Positions 24,043-25,307 of a DNA stretch of 25,307 nucleotides are shown here, one piece after another. The DNA lies in the NCBI GenBank assembly GCA_964456925.1, contig CAYWCX010000013.1, forward strand, positions 1 to 25,307. The letters run 5' to 3'. How positions within the stretch are numbered: position 1 is the first letter of the stretch; every line of letters starts with the position of its first letter. Both the position numbers and the translations under genes were made by a program. This stretch comes from JBAZKK01 sp964456925. GTDB lineage: Bacteria; Omnitrophota; Gorgyraeia; Gygaellales; Profunditerraquicolaceae. The notes under the pieces are model-generated. The model ran no database searches. It had not been told where the DNA came from and worked only from the letters and a program-made list of their open reading frames with translations.

Positions 24043-25229
24043 TTTTTCCTGGCTTTTTTTCTGGAGATGCTTTTTTGTAAATCTAAAATCAGGCCGTGCC
24101 TTTTCTCCTTTTCCTGCCGGGGCACGTCATCGTTAAGGCTCAGCGCCGCGGTATGCGGCCGGGGGGAATACTTAAAGATATAAGCGGCGTCAAACTCTAT
24201 CTCTTTTACCAGATTATAAGTATCCTTGAAATCTCTTCCGCTCTCTCCGGGGAAACCCACGATAATATCGGTTGTGAGCGCGCCGCCTTTTACCATCTTA
24301 CGATAATTTTCGGCTAAATCCAAATAAAATCTTCCGGAGTATCCGCGGTTCATCAGCTTTAAAATACGGTCTGAACCGGACTGCAGCGGAAGGTGCAGGT
24401 ATTTTTTCAATTTATCCGTATCCGCCATTACCCGGAATAACTCCGGCGGCATATCTTTGGGGTGTGAGGTAATAAAACTGAACTCTTTTAATCCTTTAAA
24501 GAGACTGACCAGCTCAATGAGCCTGACAAAATTAATCTCGTTATCCCGATAGGCATTCACGTTTTGCCCCAAAAGCGTAATGCGCCTCATCCCCTTCCCT
24601 AACGCATCCTCTATTTCTTTCAGGATATCCTTGTGATGGCGGTTATGCAGTTCGCCCCTGACATAAGGAACGACGCAATAAGAGCAAAAATTAGAGCATC
24701 CTTCGGAAATCACTACATAGGCGTGGTTTTTATCCTCGTAGAAACCGCTGTGGTATATCTCTTGCGGCCTCGCGGTGCTCTCCGTCTCCCAGATTTTTCT
24801 TTCAAATAGGCCCCTGCCAGAGGAGCGACTGCTGTCAACCGACAATTTATTTATTATTGCGGGTATCTTATAGATATCCAATGGGCCTACCACAAAATCC
24901 ACTGCCGGTTGACGCTCAAAGATTTTTTCCTTGTAATTCTGCGCCATGCAGCCGACAACGCCGATAAGCGGCCTGACGCTCTCTTTGAATCTGCCCAACT
25001 CCGACCAGACTTTATCCTCGGCGTGCTGCCTTACCGAACAGGTGTTGAAAATCACAATATCGGCTTTCCCGGGGCTGTCGGCAAGACGGTATCCTTCCCT
25101 GATAAGAAGCCCGGCAATGACCTCCGAATCCCGCACATTCATCTGGCAACCGAAGGTGCGCAAAAGGATACGTAGCTTCTTCTTGCCTTTTTCTCCGCTT
25201 TCGGCTCTATTTTCGCTTGTTTCAGCCAT
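24039..25229 (-). CDS. miaB: tRNA-2-methylthio-N6-dimethylallyladenosine synthase MiaB, lacking the TRAM domain
   Basis: Radical-SAM methylthiotransferase that adds a methylthio group to i6A37. The N-terminal UPF0004 domain has cluster cysteines Cys28 (TFGCQMN), Cys64 and Cys94. The radical-SAM cluster motif is Cys178xxxCys182xxCys185 (GCSNFCSYC). The later segments TLLGQNVNAY, LHLPLQSGSD, TTDIIVGFPGES and FKYSPRPHTAA fit MiaB rather than RimO or MtaB, although the last is usually PGTPA. The family normally has about 430-450 residues and ends in a TRAM RNA-binding domain. This protein stops at 396, right after the linker helix, with a basic KKARKK tail. The ATG has GAGGAAGG about 6 nt upstream. 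The first 17 residues are poorly conserved and overlap another frame. Confidence 0.92.
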   Translation of the reverse strand: MAETSENRAESGEKGKKKLRILLRTFGCQMNVRDSEVIAGLLIREGYRLADSPGKADIVIFNTCSVRQHAEDKVWSELGRFKESVRPLIGVVGCMAQNYKEKIFERQPAVDFVVGPLDIYKIPAIINKLSVDSSRSSGRGLFERKIWETESTARPQEIYHSGFYEDKNHAYVVISEGCSNFCSYCVVPYVRGELHNRHHKDILKEIEDALGKGMRRITLLGQNVNAYRDNEINFVRLIELVSLFKGLKEFSFITSHPKDMPPELFRVMADTDKLKKYLHLPLQSGSDRILKLMNRGYSGRFYLDLAENYRKMVKGGALTTDIIVGFPGESGRDFKDTYNLVKEIEFDAAYIFKYSPRPHTAALSLNDDVPRQEKEKRHGLILDLQKSISRKKARKK

Positions 25230-25306
25230 TTTAGCCCTTCCTCATAGCATAATTTCCAGGGTTGATTGATATCAACCTTAACGATTTCCTGGTTATAGAT
25301 GTAAAT
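25139..25306 (-). CDS. 3' end of an unidentified upstream gene (partial)
   Basis: This frame is open from the window edge for 55 codons to a TGA at 25141-25139, overlapping the first 91 nt of miaB. It reads IYIYNQEIVKVDINQPW and continues YEEGLKWLKQAKIEPKAEKK, with codon use like the neighbouring genes. A second frame is also open from the edge to a TAA at 25233-25231, one base before the miaB ATG. That fits the tight operon layout better but has less typical codons. The first frame is preferred on composition only. The family is not recognised. Confidence 0.4.
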   Translation of the reverse strand: MYIYNQEIVKVDINQPWKLCYEEGLKWLKQAKIEPKAEKKARRSYVSFCAPSVAR

Positions 25307-25307
25307 A

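Noticed and set aside
25260..25277. Inverted repeat GGTTGAT-N4-ATCAACC near the right edge
   Set aside because: It lies in the likely coding end of the upstream gene, has only 7-bp arms and no promoter context; probably chance.

Overview
All 23 complete protein-coding genes, and one partial gene at the right edge, lie on the minus strand and are tightly packed (overlaps of 4-13 nt, or gaps of a few nt), so transcription runs from high to low coordinates. The LPS-assembly protein LptD shows a diderm (Gram-negative-type) bacterium. The mix of HrcA/CIRCE control, a small HspR-like MerR regulator, DUF1015, a ROK kinase and UDP-sugar genes, with moderate GC, fits an uncultured PVC-like lineage such as Omnitrophota. 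That placement is an inference with low to moderate confidence. No rRNA, tRNA, CRISPR array or transposase gene is visible.

Layout in the direction of transcription. (1) 25.3-21.1 kb: the end of an unknown gene, miaB (short, without a TRAM domain), a TPR-SPOR protein, miaA and hflX. MiaA and MiaB perform successive steps of ms2i6A37 tRNA modification. (2) 21.1-13.3 kb: a heat-shock block. A MerR/HspR-like regulator has its own sigma-70-type promoter. Next come two CIRCE operators, a promoter, and hrcA (unusually short)-grpE-dnaK-dnaJ, which continue almost without gaps into fmdB-like, vanZ-like, DUF1015 and accD. (3) 13.3-9.85 kb: a strong promoter overlapping the accD 3' end drives a MalK/UgpC-type ABC ATPase followed by two diguanylate cyclases. 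The first cyclase has an in-frame two-helix membrane anchor upstream of its only standard start codon. (4) 9.85-0.05 kb: a promoter placed so that the mRNA should be nearly leaderless drives a ROK sugar kinase, transaldolase, lptD, UDP-glucose dehydrogenase, a second nucleotide-sugar dehydrogenase, a UDP-HexNAc 4-epimerase and UDP-glucuronate decarboxylase. This run makes UDP-sugars (UDP-GlcA to UDP-Xyl; UDP-GlcNAc to UDP-GlcNAcA/GalNAcA) next to an LPS-export gene, so surface polysaccharide is the likely destination.

The most striking element is a 478-residue LAGLIDADG intein in the second nucleotide-sugar dehydrogenase. It is inserted immediately before the catalytic cysteine, so the enzyme can only work after splicing, and the intein's +1 nucleophile is the enzyme's own catalytic residue. 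Other points of interest are a REP-like inverted-repeat element that has become the C-terminal tail of the UDP-xylose synthase, with a relative beside the heat-shock promoter; an HrcA missing about 100 central residues; a cyclase membrane anchor with no ATG/GTG/TTG start; and a TRAM-less MiaB.
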